A stretch of 43,373 bases of DNA from an uncultured Candidatus Pelagibacter sp. (GTDB taxonomy: Bacteria > Pseudomonadota > Alphaproteobacteria > Pelagibacterales > Pelagibacteraceae): positions 1-43,373 of the forward strand of contig CAJQSG010000030.1 of NCBI GenBank assembly GCA_905612525.1. The letters are read 5' to 3'. Below the pieces are notes generated by a model that did not search any database, had not been told where the DNA came from, and saw only the letters and a list, made by a program, of their open reading frames with translations. Every line of letters begins with the position of its first letter. Within the stretch, counting starts at the first letter, position 1. A program made the position numbers and the translations under genes. Below are positions 23,341-32,672 of the stretch, piece by piece.

Positions 23341-23376
23341 ACTTATATGATAACAAAAAAACTATTAAAAACCTCT

Positions 23377-24021
23377 TTATTCTTCAGAAAAATAAATATT
23401 TTGATAATATGATATTGCTTTTAATTTTGAATTATCTGTATCTGTCATTATCGCAACACCAGTTAAATCAACTACATCTAAATCGTGAAATTTCTTAAAA
23501 TGGTCTTTAACGTTAGCTTTAACAGTGACCCATGTATCAAGATTTTCTTTAGTCGTAGACAGAACATAATCAACTGACTTTTTTGTATAAGGACTGCGCC
23601 AATTTTCATCAACATTTTGATTGCTAGAAAAAACATAGTTTATTGCTCTATTAGAAAGCATTGTAGAGCCTGTTTTTTTAATAACAAAAACTCTTGCAGC
23701 ATAATCATGGCCTTTTTTCGTTTTTTCATTGATTCCTGATAAATCTTTTTCAACTTTCCATGTAATGTTAATAAAGGGTGTTTTTGATAAATCGATTTTG
23801 ACTTCCTTGCCTAACCCAGATCCTTTACCCTCAGCTTCTGCTTTAATAAAATTGCCTTTTTCATTTGAGCCTAAACGCCATGTTGTTTCGCCTTTGACCT
23901 TTTTGACTTGCAATGTTTTAAATTCACCTTCTGTAAAATCAAAAACGGTAACTTTTTCGGCTAAAACAATGCTTGAAAATAGGAGAGAGGAAAATAGTAT
24001 TGTTAGAAAATTTTTATACAT
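23377..24021 (-). CDS. DUF3047-like secreted protein
   Basis: Signal peptide; WRLGSNEKGNFIKAEAEGKGSGLGKEVKIDLSKTPFINITWKVEK...DYAARVFVI...NYVFSSNQ...EDWRSPY-like pattern. Confidence 0.7.
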   Translation of the reverse strand: MYKNFLTILFSSLLFSSIVLAEKVTVFDFTEGEFKTLQVKKVKGETTWRLGSNEKGNFIKAEAEGKGSGLGKEVKIDLSKTPFINITWKVEKDLSGINEKTKKGHDYAARVFVIKKTGSTMLSNRAINYVFSSNQNVDENWRSPYTKKSVDYVLSTTKENLDTWVTVKANVKDHFKKFHDLDVVDLTGVAIMTDTDNSKLKAISYYQNIYFSEE

Positions 24022-24111
24022 TAGTATTTGTATATCTATTATTTTTTAAAAAACAATATTTGAACATATTTTCAACAACCTAATATCAACATTGAACGTT
24101 AAAAGTAAGAA

Positions 24112-24231
24112 ATGAAATCAATTTCTATATTTGTGCTCTTAATTTACTGGTCATTTATTTTACTTGCCCCTGTGATCTCTAAAGAAAATAAAGCTGATAT
24201 GGCGATACTTAAAACAGCAGTTAGTAAGTAG
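24112..24231 (+). CDS. 39-aa putative secreted/membrane peptide
   Basis: MKSISIFVLLIYWSFILLAPVISKENKADMAILKTAVSK*; signal-peptide-like N-terminus; 3' end overlaps the convergent SDR gene. Confidence 0.35.
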   Translation: MKSISIFVLLIYWSFILLAPVISKENKADMAILKTAVSK

Positions 24232-24967
24232 ATCTACCACCACTAATATCAAACACAGCAGCAGTTGAAAATGAGTTTTCCTCAGAAGAAAGCCAACAAA
24301 CCAGTGACGTAAACTCTTCTATCTCTAAAAATCTGCCTCTAGGTACTTTTGATAGCATTCTAGCTACATGCTCTTTTGACATTTGGTCTAAAATTCTCGT
24401 TTTGGCACCCGCTGGAGTAACAGCGTTTACAGCAATATTTTTATCAGCTAACTCTTTTCCTAATGATTTAGTTAATCCAATAACACCAGCTTTAGCTGAG
24501 CTATAAGCACTAGCATTAGCATTGCCGTCTTTGCCGGCAACGGAAGCAACGTTAACAATTCTACCATAATCATTTTTAATCATGTAAGGCACCACGTACT
24601 TACAGCAGTTAAATGTACCCATTAGGTTAATTTGAACAATTTTATTCCATTCACTAACATCATAATCCCATAATGATGATGTTGAGCCAGTAATACCGGC
24701 GTTATTAATTAAAATATCAATTTTTGAAGATTTTACTATTTCCTCTACGGTTTCTTTAACATTTTTAAAATTAGAAACATCCACAACATTGTATGAAAGA
24801 TTTGGGTTATCTATTGCTTTGGTAGCTTTTTTTAATTCATCTTCATCAATGTCCCAAATAATAGCTTTTGCACCTGAATTTAAAAAACGCTTAGCTATAT
24901 CCAGACCAAAACCTTGCGCACCACCCGTTATAATTCCTGTTTTATTTTTTAAATCAAATTGATGCAT
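24221..24967 (-). CDS. Short-chain dehydrogenase/reductase (SDR)
   Basis: TGGAQGFGLDIA, NNAG, YSSAKAGVIGLTKSLGKELA. Confidence 0.93.
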   Translation of the reverse strand: MHQFDLKNKTGIITGGAQGFGLDIAKRFLNSGAKAIIWDIDEDELKKATKAIDNPNLSYNVVDVSNFKNVKETVEEIVKSSKIDILINNAGITGSTSSLWDYDVSEWNKIVQINLMGTFNCCKYVVPYMIKNDYGRIVNVASVAGKDGNANASAYSSAKAGVIGLTKSLGKELADKNIAVNAVTPAGAKTRILDQMSKEHVARMLSKVPRGRFLEIEEFTSLVCWLSSEENSFSTAAVFDISGGRSTY

Positions 24968-24971
24968 AAAA

Positions 24972-26429
24972 TTATTTATTAGCCAATAGATAGTAAGTCA
25001 ATGAAGAGATAAAAGCTCCTATCATCCAAGAATAGGAGTGAAAACCCATTAAGTTTACGTTCCAAATTGTTGAGGCAGCAAAAATAAAACCCAATACTAA
25101 CGAATAGATAGCTTTTATGTGCCAACCATTAGAATAAAAATATAAACCATCACTTTCTAGAGAAAAAATATCTTTATTATCAAAATTAGTTTTTTTAACT
25201 AAATAATAATCGATAACCATGACACCAAATAGAGGTCCAAAAAAAGCACCAAAAGTATCCACAAATGCTAAAATTCCAATTTGACTTAATAACGGTAACC
25301 AAAAAATTCCAATAATAAAACCTAATACAGTAATAATCACTGCTGAAGTTTTTAGATTAAGCTTCGTTGGCATAAGGTTTAGCAATGTATTTTGTGTTGG
25401 AATATAGTTAGCAATTAAATTTGTAGATGCAGATGAAAAAATTATAAAAAATAAAACTACTACAGTTAATTCTGTATTATTAATTTTTCCAATTATATCT
25501 GTTGGGTTTGTTAAAATTCTTTCCATATTCTCTAAATTTTTATTTAGAAAAATATCTGCACCAATAACAATAAAGACAGCAAAAAATGAAAAAATTAATA
25601 AATTTAGAATTAAACTTAAATTTCCTTTTTTTAATTCATTCTCATTTTTTACATATCTGCTAAAATCACCATAATTTACTATGACAATTGAGAAATACGC
25701 AAAAACAGTACCCGCCACTGTGATTAGCGGAGCTAAATTACCTTTGTCAAAAAGATTATTAATTGAAAAAATATCTGCAAATGCTGCTGAAACAACTTTA
25801 ACATCATGCAGAAATACCACTAAAAAAAAAATCAGCATTCCCGAGTATACAATAACTGCTGAAAATCTTATAATAGATCTATTAAATTGATGACCTTTAC
25901 TAAATAAGAATGCTTGCAAAATAATAGTAAAAACAAAAGATACCCAATCAATAATATTTAATCCCAAAAAGAAAATTAAAAAAATATCATGATCTAAAAA
26001 AGTGCCATCAAAAGAAAAAATAAAAATTCTTATTAAAAAGCTAAATAATCTTGATAAAAAATAGGTTTGAATACCAAACATAAAAATACCAACCAAGCCT
26101 CTAAAGAGGCCAAAGTATTTTGCTCCCTTTACTCCTAAAGAGCTTCTTAAAATTACTAAAAAAGGTAGACCATATTTTTGTGATGGTTTTCCAATAAGGT
26201 TAGCAAAAAAATAGATAAAAACTGAAGCTATTAGAGTTCCAAATAAAACAACAAAAACATTTAACTCATAAACCAAATAAAGTGACGCTATAAGAGAAAA
26301 TCCAATTATACTTTGAATATTATTTCCCCAAAAACAGAATAAATCTTTCCAATCCCAAATTTTATCATTAGGATTCACTGAAACTAATTCCCAGTTAAGT
26401 AGACTATTTTTTGATTTATTTTGATTCAC
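24972..26429 (-). CDS. NCS1 family nucleobase/hydantoin-type cation symporter
   Basis: NPNDKIWDWKDLFCFWGNNIQSIIGFSLIASLYL; many TM helices; VNYGDFSRYVK; typical NCS1 layout. Confidence 0.85.
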   Translation of the reverse strand: MNQNKSKNSLLNWELVSVNPNDKIWDWKDLFCFWGNNIQSIIGFSLIASLYLVYELNVFVVLFGTLIASVFIYFFANLIGKPSQKYGLPFLVILRSSLGVKGAKYFGLFRGLVGIFMFGIQTYFLSRLFSFLIRIFIFSFDGTFLDHDIFLIFFLGLNIIDWVSFVFTIILQAFLFSKGHQFNRSIIRFSAVIVYSGMLIFFLVVFLHDVKVVSAAFADIFSINNLFDKGNLAPLITVAGTVFAYFSIVIVNYGDFSRYVKNENELKKGNLSLILNLLIFSFFAVFIVIGADIFLNKNLENMERILTNPTDIIGKINNTELTVVVLFFIIFSSASTNLIANYIPTQNTLLNLMPTKLNLKTSAVIITVLGFIIGIFWLPLLSQIGILAFVDTFGAFFGPLFGVMVIDYYLVKKTNFDNKDIFSLESDGLYFYSNGWHIKAIYSLVLGFIFAASTIWNVNLMGFHSYSWMIGAFISSLTYYLLANK

Positions 26430-26454
26430 TCTCTAGATAATAAACTAATAAAAT

Positions 26455-27789
26455 CTACTGTCCATATAGATAGGCCGGAAGCCACAAAGCAATCTGTGGA
26501 AATACTATGATTAAAATTAAACCAATTACTTGGATGACCATAAATTGCATCATGCCATAATAAATATCTTTAAGATCCCACTCTGGAACCACACCTTTTA
26601 AAAAATAAGCAGATAGAGCAACAGGAGGTGATAGCCATGCGGTCTGGAGGTTTACAGCAACAAGTATTGCAAACCAAGTTAAATTAAAACCAAGCGCCTC
26701 AACTAATGGCAATATTATTGGCACTATAATCATAACAATTGGTACCCACTCTAAAGGCCACCCTAAAAGAAAGATCATACCCATAATCATTGCCAGAATT
26801 AAATATCTATTCATTTCTAAACCCAGTAAAAATTCAGTCATAAGCATTGGTGTTCCCAACCTAGCAAATACTGCACCAAAAAAGTTTGATGCTGCAACTA
26901 AGACCATAATCAATGCTGAAATTTCTAATGTTTTAACTAAAGCATCTTGTAATTTTTTTAATGTTAGTTTCCTATATCCTAGGGCTAACAATAGTGATCC
27001 TAAAGCACCGCATCCCGCAGCCTCTGTTGGTGTTGCAAATCCAAATAAAATACTACCTAATGCAGCCGTAACCAATAAAGCTGGTGGTACTAAACCAAAA
27101 AAGAATTCAATCCAAACTTCTTTCATGCTGCCAGCTCTTTGCTCTAAAGGTAAAACTGGACCCAGACTTGGATCTATCCAGCACCTAATTGTTATATATA
27201 AGGCATAAAGTCCTGCTAATAATATTCCTGGTATTATTGCAGCTGCAAAAAGATCTATAACTGGGATTTCCATTATTGGTCCCATCACAACAAGCATAAT
27301 GCTCGGAGGTATTAAAATACCAAGAGTACCACCTGCCGTAATTGTTCCAGCAGCTAACCTGACGTTATAGCCTGATTTGTTCATGGATTTCGCAGCCATA
27401 ATTCCTAAAATTGTTACTGATGCCCCAACAATACCTGTTGCTGCAGCAAAAATAACTGACACAAACAACACAGCATAATACAGCGCACCTCTAACTCTGG
27501 ATAGCATTAGTTGGAAAGCTGAAAATAATCTTTCCATTAATCCTGCTCCTTCCATCATAATACCCATAAAGACAAAGAGTGGGACAGCAGCAAGAGTTTG
27601 CTCGGTCATAACCATTGAAAACTGTAAAGTCATTAAATAAAAAACTAAATGACCAAATCCTAAGAAACCAAATACAAATCCTAAGAAAATTAACGTAAAA
27701 GAAATAGGAAATCCTATGAATATTGCAAATAACATTACACCAATTAAAATAAAACCCAAAATAGCTGGATCAATAAATTCTGCTAACAT
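26455..27789 (-). CDS. dctM: TRAP transporter large permease subunit
   Basis: GFPISFTLIFLGFVFG, LAAVPLFVFMGIMMEGAG, GTLGILIPPSIMLVVMG. Start reset to MLAEFIDPAILGF from the ORF-track start at 27810. Confidence 0.94.
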   Translation of the reverse strand: MLAEFIDPAILGFILIGVMLFAIFIGFPISFTLIFLGFVFGFLGFGHLVFYLMTLQFSMVMTEQTLAAVPLFVFMGIMMEGAGLMERLFSAFQLMLSRVRGALYYAVLFVSVIFAAATGIVGASVTILGIMAAKSMNKSGYNVRLAAGTITAGGTLGILIPPSIMLVVMGPIMEIPVIDLFAAAIIPGILLAGLYALYITIRCWIDPSLGPVLPLEQRAGSMKEVWIEFFFGLVPPALLVTAALGSILFGFATPTEAAGCGALGSLLLALGYRKLTLKKLQDALVKTLEISALIMVLVAASNFFGAVFARLGTPMLMTEFLLGLEMNRYLILAMIMGMIFLLGWPLEWVPIVMIIVPIILPLVEALGFNLTWFAILVAVNLQTAWLSPPVALSAYFLKGVVPEWDLKDIYYGMMQFMVIQVIGLILIIVFPQIALWLPAYLYGQ

Positions 27790-28403
27790 TATTTTTTTTC
27801 TCCAGGCCACTCACCCTTAGTTGATGCCCAATAACTTTTAAGTAATTCTGAAATTCCTTGTATCAACAAAAAAACTATTCCAACCCATAAGCAAGCTTTT
27901 ATAGGCCACATATAAGGCATCCAACCAGAGTCCATAGCTTTTTCACCTCGTTGGAATGACTCATAAACAAAAATATTTGTCATATATAAAAAAACTATAA
28001 GTCCTGGAAAATAAAATATTAAATAAAGCCAAAAATCTACAAGTCCTTGTGTTTTAACTTTAAAATTTCTATATAAAAAATCTGCTCTTATATGAACTCC
28101 CTTAGATAATGCATATCCAGCACCTAGCATAAACATTGCTCCGTAAAGAAAGCGGCTAACATCGTAAGCCCAATATGTTGGTGCTAAAAATAATTTTCTA
28201 GCAAAAACTTCGTAGGTCATAGCTAATATCAAGGGGATAGTTAACCAACAAACAACATTACCCACCCATTTACTAAATAAATCAATTCTTGTAATAGTTA
28301 ACACCATCCATTTTGGCATATTATTAGGCATTTTTCCTGAACTATCTCTTCGTTCAGCTATCATCTCATCAGAAATATCTAATTTGATTGGTTCTTGTGC
28401 CAT
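27789..28403 (-). CDS. dctQ: TRAP transporter small permease subunit
   Basis: 204 aa with 4 TMs, lies between SBP and DctM; LAMTYEVFARKLFLAPTYWAYDVSRFLYGAMFMLGAGYALSKGVHIRADFLY. Confidence 0.92.
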   Translation of the reverse strand: MAQEPIKLDISDEMIAERRDSSGKMPNNMPKWMVLTITRIDLFSKWVGNVVCWLTIPLILAMTYEVFARKLFLAPTYWAYDVSRFLYGAMFMLGAGYALSKGVHIRADFLYRNFKVKTQGLVDFWLYLIFYFPGLIVFLYMTNIFVYESFQRGEKAMDSGWMPYMWPIKACLWVGIVFLLIQGISELLKSYWASTKGEWPGEKK

Positions 28404-28421
28404 AAAATTTTGTGATTAAAT

Positions 28422-28454
28422 AAACAAAGCGGATTTATAAAATCCGCTTTGTTT
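28422..28454 (-). promoter_or_regulatory. Perfect 15-bp inverted repeat, 3-nt loop, between dctP and dctQ (putative attenuator/mRNA-stabilising hairpin)
   Basis: AAACAAAGCGGATTT-ATA-AAATCCGCTTTGTTT on plus strand; every base of the arms pairs. Confidence 0.85.
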
Positions 28455-28474
28455 TAAATTAATAGTTAATTTAA

Positions 28475-29569
28475 TTATTTTAATGTATTTGCGTGAGCCA
28501 TTCCTAGCTTAGCATTAGACATTTGAGCACCACTCCAAAATGGAACAGCTATATCAGCAAAAGCTTTTTGGGAATCCCAAACTTTTTTGAAAAATGCATT
28601 TTCTTTTGAATTTCTCTCTAAAGTAGCTTTAGCTGCTGCCATATACTCTGTAAAGTAATCAGAAGGAGTATCTTCTAAAATAACTCCATGAACCTCTGTT
28701 AATTCTTTTAAAGCCTTACCATTTTCGTAAATTCTATAGCTTAAAGATTTATTCAAAGATGCATTAGCCGCAACTTCCATTGATTTTTTTTCATGTGCCG
28801 AAAATGATCTGTATGTTTTACCGTTAACATAAAAATCAGCATTAACAACTACTTGGTGCAAACCCTGCAAATAATAGTGTTTTAACACCTTTTGAAAACC
28901 AAAGACCATGTCAGGTTTTGGACAACACCATTCAGCAGCATCAATTGTTCCTGCTTGTAACGCTGGAAGAATATCTCCACCACCCATTGCAACAGAAGCT
29001 ACACCAATATCTTTGTAAGTTTGTCCAGGTATTCCTGGAGGAGTTCTGAACTTATATTTTCTAAAGTCAGCCATACTTTCCATTTTTTCTGGAAACCAAC
29101 CCAATGCTTCTGGACCAGCGGGTTGAAGCATAAATCCTTTTATGTCTCTTCCCATTTCTTTCCATAATTGCTCATAAAGCTCTTTACCACCAGCATACTG
29201 AAACCATGATAAAAATGCTATATTATCAATACCAACACCTGAACCTGCTACTGGAGAACCAAATAACATTGTAGCTGGATGGTCACCCCAATAGTGAGTC
29301 CATGCAAAACCACAATCTAATAATCCTTTATCAATTGCATCTAACGTTTCTTTACCACCAACTACAGTGCCTTTTGGTAGGATTTCAAATTTAAGTGATC
29401 CACCAGTTAGTTCAGTTACTGTATCAGTGAAGTCTTTTAACATTGTAACTTCATCTGCTTTCGGATTAAGCACAGTTTGACATTTCAATGTTTTTGCAGC
29501 ATTCGCTCCTGTAACTGTCATAACAGTTAAAAGAAGAGATCCTACAAATAATGATATGATTTTTTTCAT
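28475..29569 (-). CDS. dctP: TRAP transporter substrate-binding protein (DctP-type, TakP-like)
   Basis: Signal peptide MKKIISLFVGSLLLTVMTVTGANAA; LPALQAGTIDAAEW motif; precedes dctQM. Start reset from 29659. Confidence 0.92.
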   Translation of the reverse strand: MKKIISLFVGSLLLTVMTVTGANAAKTLKCQTVLNPKADEVTMLKDFTDTVTELTGGSLKFEILPKGTVVGGKETLDAIDKGLLDCGFAWTHYWGDHPATMLFGSPVAGSGVGIDNIAFLSWFQYAGGKELYEQLWKEMGRDIKGFMLQPAGPEALGWFPEKMESMADFRKYKFRTPPGIPGQTYKDIGVASVAMGGGDILPALQAGTIDAAEWCCPKPDMVFGFQKVLKHYYLQGLHQVVVNADFYVNGKTYRSFSAHEKKSMEVAANASLNKSLSYRIYENGKALKELTEVHGVILEDTPSDYFTEYMAAAKATLERNSKENAFFKKVWDSQKAFADIAVPFWSGAQMSNAKLGMAHANTLK

Positions 29570-29718
29570 ATTAATTTTTCCTCTCATTGTGTTTTTTATA
29601 AAAAAGAACTCTCTCAAAAAAATAAATCTAAAACAAGAGCTAATATCATTATTTACCACCTAATATTACCGTGAACACTAGTATTTTTAATTTTACAGAT
29701 TATAAACTTCCTATTCTT

Positions 29719-31314
29719 ATGGATAATTTTAATTATATAATTATTGGTGCTGGTTCGGCTGGTTGTGTTTTGGCTAATAGACTTTCAAAAAACCCAAACA
29801 ACAAAGTACTTTTAATTGAAGCTGGAGGTAAAGATAACTACCCCTGGATTCATATTCCTGTGGGTTATTTTAAAACCATGCACAATCCAGATGTAGACTG
29901 GTGTTATAATACTGAGCCTGATGAAACTATGAATAATAGATCTATAAGGTATCCAAGAGGTAAAACACTTGGTGGAAGCTCTTCTATTAATGGATTATTA
30001 TATATAAGAGGCCAACATAAGGATTATGATACTTGGAGACAATTAGGAAATAAAGGTTGGGGTTGGAAAGATGTTTTACCTTATTTTATAAAAGCAGAAA
30101 ATCAAGAGAGAGGTCAAAGTGAATTCCATGGTATTGATGGCCCATTATTCATATCTAATCAGAGAATGCACCTTCCGTTGTTAGATGAATTTCAAAATGC
30201 TGCTGAAGAATTTGGTATTCCAAAAACAAGAGATTTTAATACAGGTGACAATCATGGTTGTGGTTACTATCAGGTGACAGTAAAAAATGGTTTTAGATGT
30301 AGTACTGCAGTTGGTTATTTAAACCCTGTAAAAAAAAGACCTAATTTAAAGATTATTACAAAAGCTCATGTTAAAAAAATTAATTTTGAAAATAAAATTG
30401 CTAAAGAAGTTGAGTATTGGATTGAAAATCAACTATTCACTGTAAGTGCAAATAAAGAAATTATCTTATCAGCAGGAGCAATTGGCTCTCCTCAGATTCT
30501 ACAAGTATCAGGCATCGGCAATTCAGAAAAATTAAAAAACCTTGATATTGAAATGGTTCATGAATTAAAAGGTGTAGGTGAAAATTTACAAGATCATTTA
30601 ATGTTTAGACCAATTTATAAAATCCAGAATATTAAATCTTTGAATAAAAAAATTAATAGTTTATTTGGAAATTTGATGATTGGATTAGAGTATGTATTTA
30701 ATAGAAGTGGCCCTATGACAATAGGTGCAAGTCAATTAGGTATGTTTGCTAAAAGTGACCCCACTTTAGAGATGCCAGATCTACAATGGCACGTTCAACC
30801 AATGAGTATGGATACATTGGGTGCTACTAAAAATCATAATTTTCATGGATTCACACCAACTGTTTCAAATATTAGGCCGACAAGTAAAGGTCATATTAGC
30901 ATTGTAGATAGAGATTCAAGAACATTTGCAAAAGTAAAAATGAACTACTTATCAACTGATGCAGATAGAAAAATTGCAGCTGCAGGACTTAAGCTAACAA
31001 GAAAAATTGTTTTAGAATCAGAAACTTTTAAAAAATACAATCCTGAAGAATATCGTCCTGGCCTTCATTTAAATAAAGATGAGGAAATTTTGCAAGCAGC
31101 AGCAGATTATGCCCAAACAATATTTCATCCCGTTGGAACTTGTAAGATGGGTCAAGATGATATGGCTGTTGTTGATGATGAATTAAAAGTTAAGGGTATA
31201 AAAAATTTAAGAGTAATAGACGCTTCAATAATGCCTAATATTACATCTGGTAATACAAATGCTCCTACAATAATGATTGCAGAAAAAGGTGCAGACATGA
31301 TACTAAACAACTAA
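29719..31314 (+). CDS. GMC family oxidoreductase (choline dehydrogenase-like)
   Basis: YIIIGAGSAGCVLANRLS; RGKTLGGSSSINGLLYIRG; NTNAPTIMIAEKGAD. Start reset from 29671. Confidence 0.93.
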   Translation: MDNFNYIIIGAGSAGCVLANRLSKNPNNKVLLIEAGGKDNYPWIHIPVGYFKTMHNPDVDWCYNTEPDETMNNRSIRYPRGKTLGGSSSINGLLYIRGQHKDYDTWRQLGNKGWGWKDVLPYFIKAENQERGQSEFHGIDGPLFISNQRMHLPLLDEFQNAAEEFGIPKTRDFNTGDNHGCGYYQVTVKNGFRCSTAVGYLNPVKKRPNLKIITKAHVKKINFENKIAKEVEYWIENQLFTVSANKEIILSAGAIGSPQILQVSGIGNSEKLKNLDIEMVHELKGVGENLQDHLMFRPIYKIQNIKSLNKKINSLFGNLMIGLEYVFNRSGPMTIGASQLGMFAKSDPTLEMPDLQWHVQPMSMDTLGATKNHNFHGFTPTVSNIRPTSKGHISIVDRDSRTFAKVKMNYLSTDADRKIAAAGLKLTRKIVLESETFKKYNPEEYRPGLHLNKDEEILQAAADYAQTIFHPVGTCKMGQDDMAVVDDELKVKGIKNLRVIDASIMPNITSGNTNAPTIMIAEKGADMILNN

Positions 31315-31907
31315 TGTTTGCAGAATTTTTCGTATCCGAACAACTTATTATATTAACTCAAATAATTTTTATCGATTTAGTTTTGGCTGGAGATAACGCC
31401 ATCATAATTGGCATGGTTGCATCTAAATTCCCAGTAGAGCAAAGAAAAAAGGTAATTTTTTGGGGTATAGGTGGTGCTGTAGTTTTAAGAATTATTTTAA
31501 CAATGATGACTGCTTATTTGCTTCAAATAACAGGGTTAAGACTAATTGGTGGTTTGTTGTTACTTTATATTATTTACAAACTTTATGTCGATGTGATCAA
31601 GGGCCAATCTGGTGACGAGGATGTAAAAATAGATAACTCAAGTTTTATTAAAGCCATATGGACAGTTTTACTTGCAGATTTTACAATGAGTTTGGATAAC
31701 GTTTTAGGTGTTGCGGGCGCTGCAGGAGATCATTATGTTCTACTAGTTTTTGGATTAACTTTATCAATAATTCTTATGGCAACTGCTGCTAATTTAATAT
31801 CAAAATGGATTACTGAGTATAAATGGATTGCTTGGATAGGTTTATTTGCTATTTTAATCGTTGCTGTTGATTTAATATATACTGACATAAAGATACTCCT
31901 ACTTTAA
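31314..31907 (+). CDS. TerC/YjbE family integral membrane protein
   Basis: IIFIDLVLAGDNAIIIGMVAS and LLADFTMSLDNVLGVAGAA. Confidence 0.9.
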   Translation: MFAEFFVSEQLIILTQIIFIDLVLAGDNAIIIGMVASKFPVEQRKKVIFWGIGGAVVLRIILTMMTAYLLQITGLRLIGGLLLLYIIYKLYVDVIKGQSGDEDVKIDNSSFIKAIWTVLLADFTMSLDNVLGVAGAAGDHYVLLVFGLTLSIILMATAANLISKWITEYKWIAWIGLFAILIVAVDLIYTDIKILLL

Positions 31908-32672
31908 ATGTTTAAAAAGATAGACTTAAAAAATAGAACAGCGTTAGTTACAGGTGCTGGGAAAGGACTGGGCAGAGCCACTGCTATTGCTTTAGCGGAA
32001 GCTGGTGCAAAAGTTGTTATAGTTAGCAGAACTCTGTCTGACTTGATCAAAGTTGAAAAATTAATCAAAAAAACTAAAGGCTCGTGTTTAAAATTTGAAT
32101 GTGATGTGACTAATCTTAATAGATTTAAGGATATTTTAAAAAAAATAAAAAAACTAGATATACTAGTTAATAACGCTGGTAACAATCGTCCAGAACATTT
32201 CACAAAAGTTAAAAAAGAAAATATGGAATACTTGGTTGAACTAAATATGAAAGCTGCTTTTAATGTAGCTCAAATGTGCTCTCAAAAAATGGTTGAGTTA
32301 AAAGATAGAAAAAAAGTAGGAGGTTCGATTATTAATATGTCTTCGCAACTAGGAAGGGTTGGCGCTCCAATAAGAAGCGTTTATAATATGACAAAATTTG
32401 GCCTAGAAGGTTTAACAAGGGGTATGGCTCTTGAGTTGGGAAAGTACAATATACGAGTTAACACAGTCTGCCCTACTTTCGTTGCTACTCCTATGGTTAA
32501 AGAATTCTTAAAAAATAAAAAATTTAAGCAGCAAGTATTAGAGAACATTCCTCTTGGAAGACTTGCTGAAGAAAACGATGTCTCAACAGCTGTTGCTTTT
32601 TTAGCAGCTGATAGCTCGAACTCAATTACCGGAACATCATTTATGGTGGATGGAGGATGGACTGCAAAATAA
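31908..32672 (+). CDS. SDR family oxidoreductase, tandem copy 1
   Basis: TGAGKGLGRATA, NNAG, YNMTKFGLEGLTRGMALEL, VDGGWTAK. Confidence 0.93.
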   Translation: MFKKIDLKNRTALVTGAGKGLGRATAIALAEAGAKVVIVSRTLSDLIKVEKLIKKTKGSCLKFECDVTNLNRFKDILKKIKKLDILVNNAGNNRPEHFTKVKKENMEYLVELNMKAAFNVAQMCSQKMVELKDRKKVGGSIINMSSQLGRVGAPIRSVYNMTKFGLEGLTRGMALELGKYNIRVNTVCPTFVATPMVKEFLKNKKFKQQVLENIPLGRLAEENDVSTAVAFLAADSSNSITGTSFMVDGGWTAK

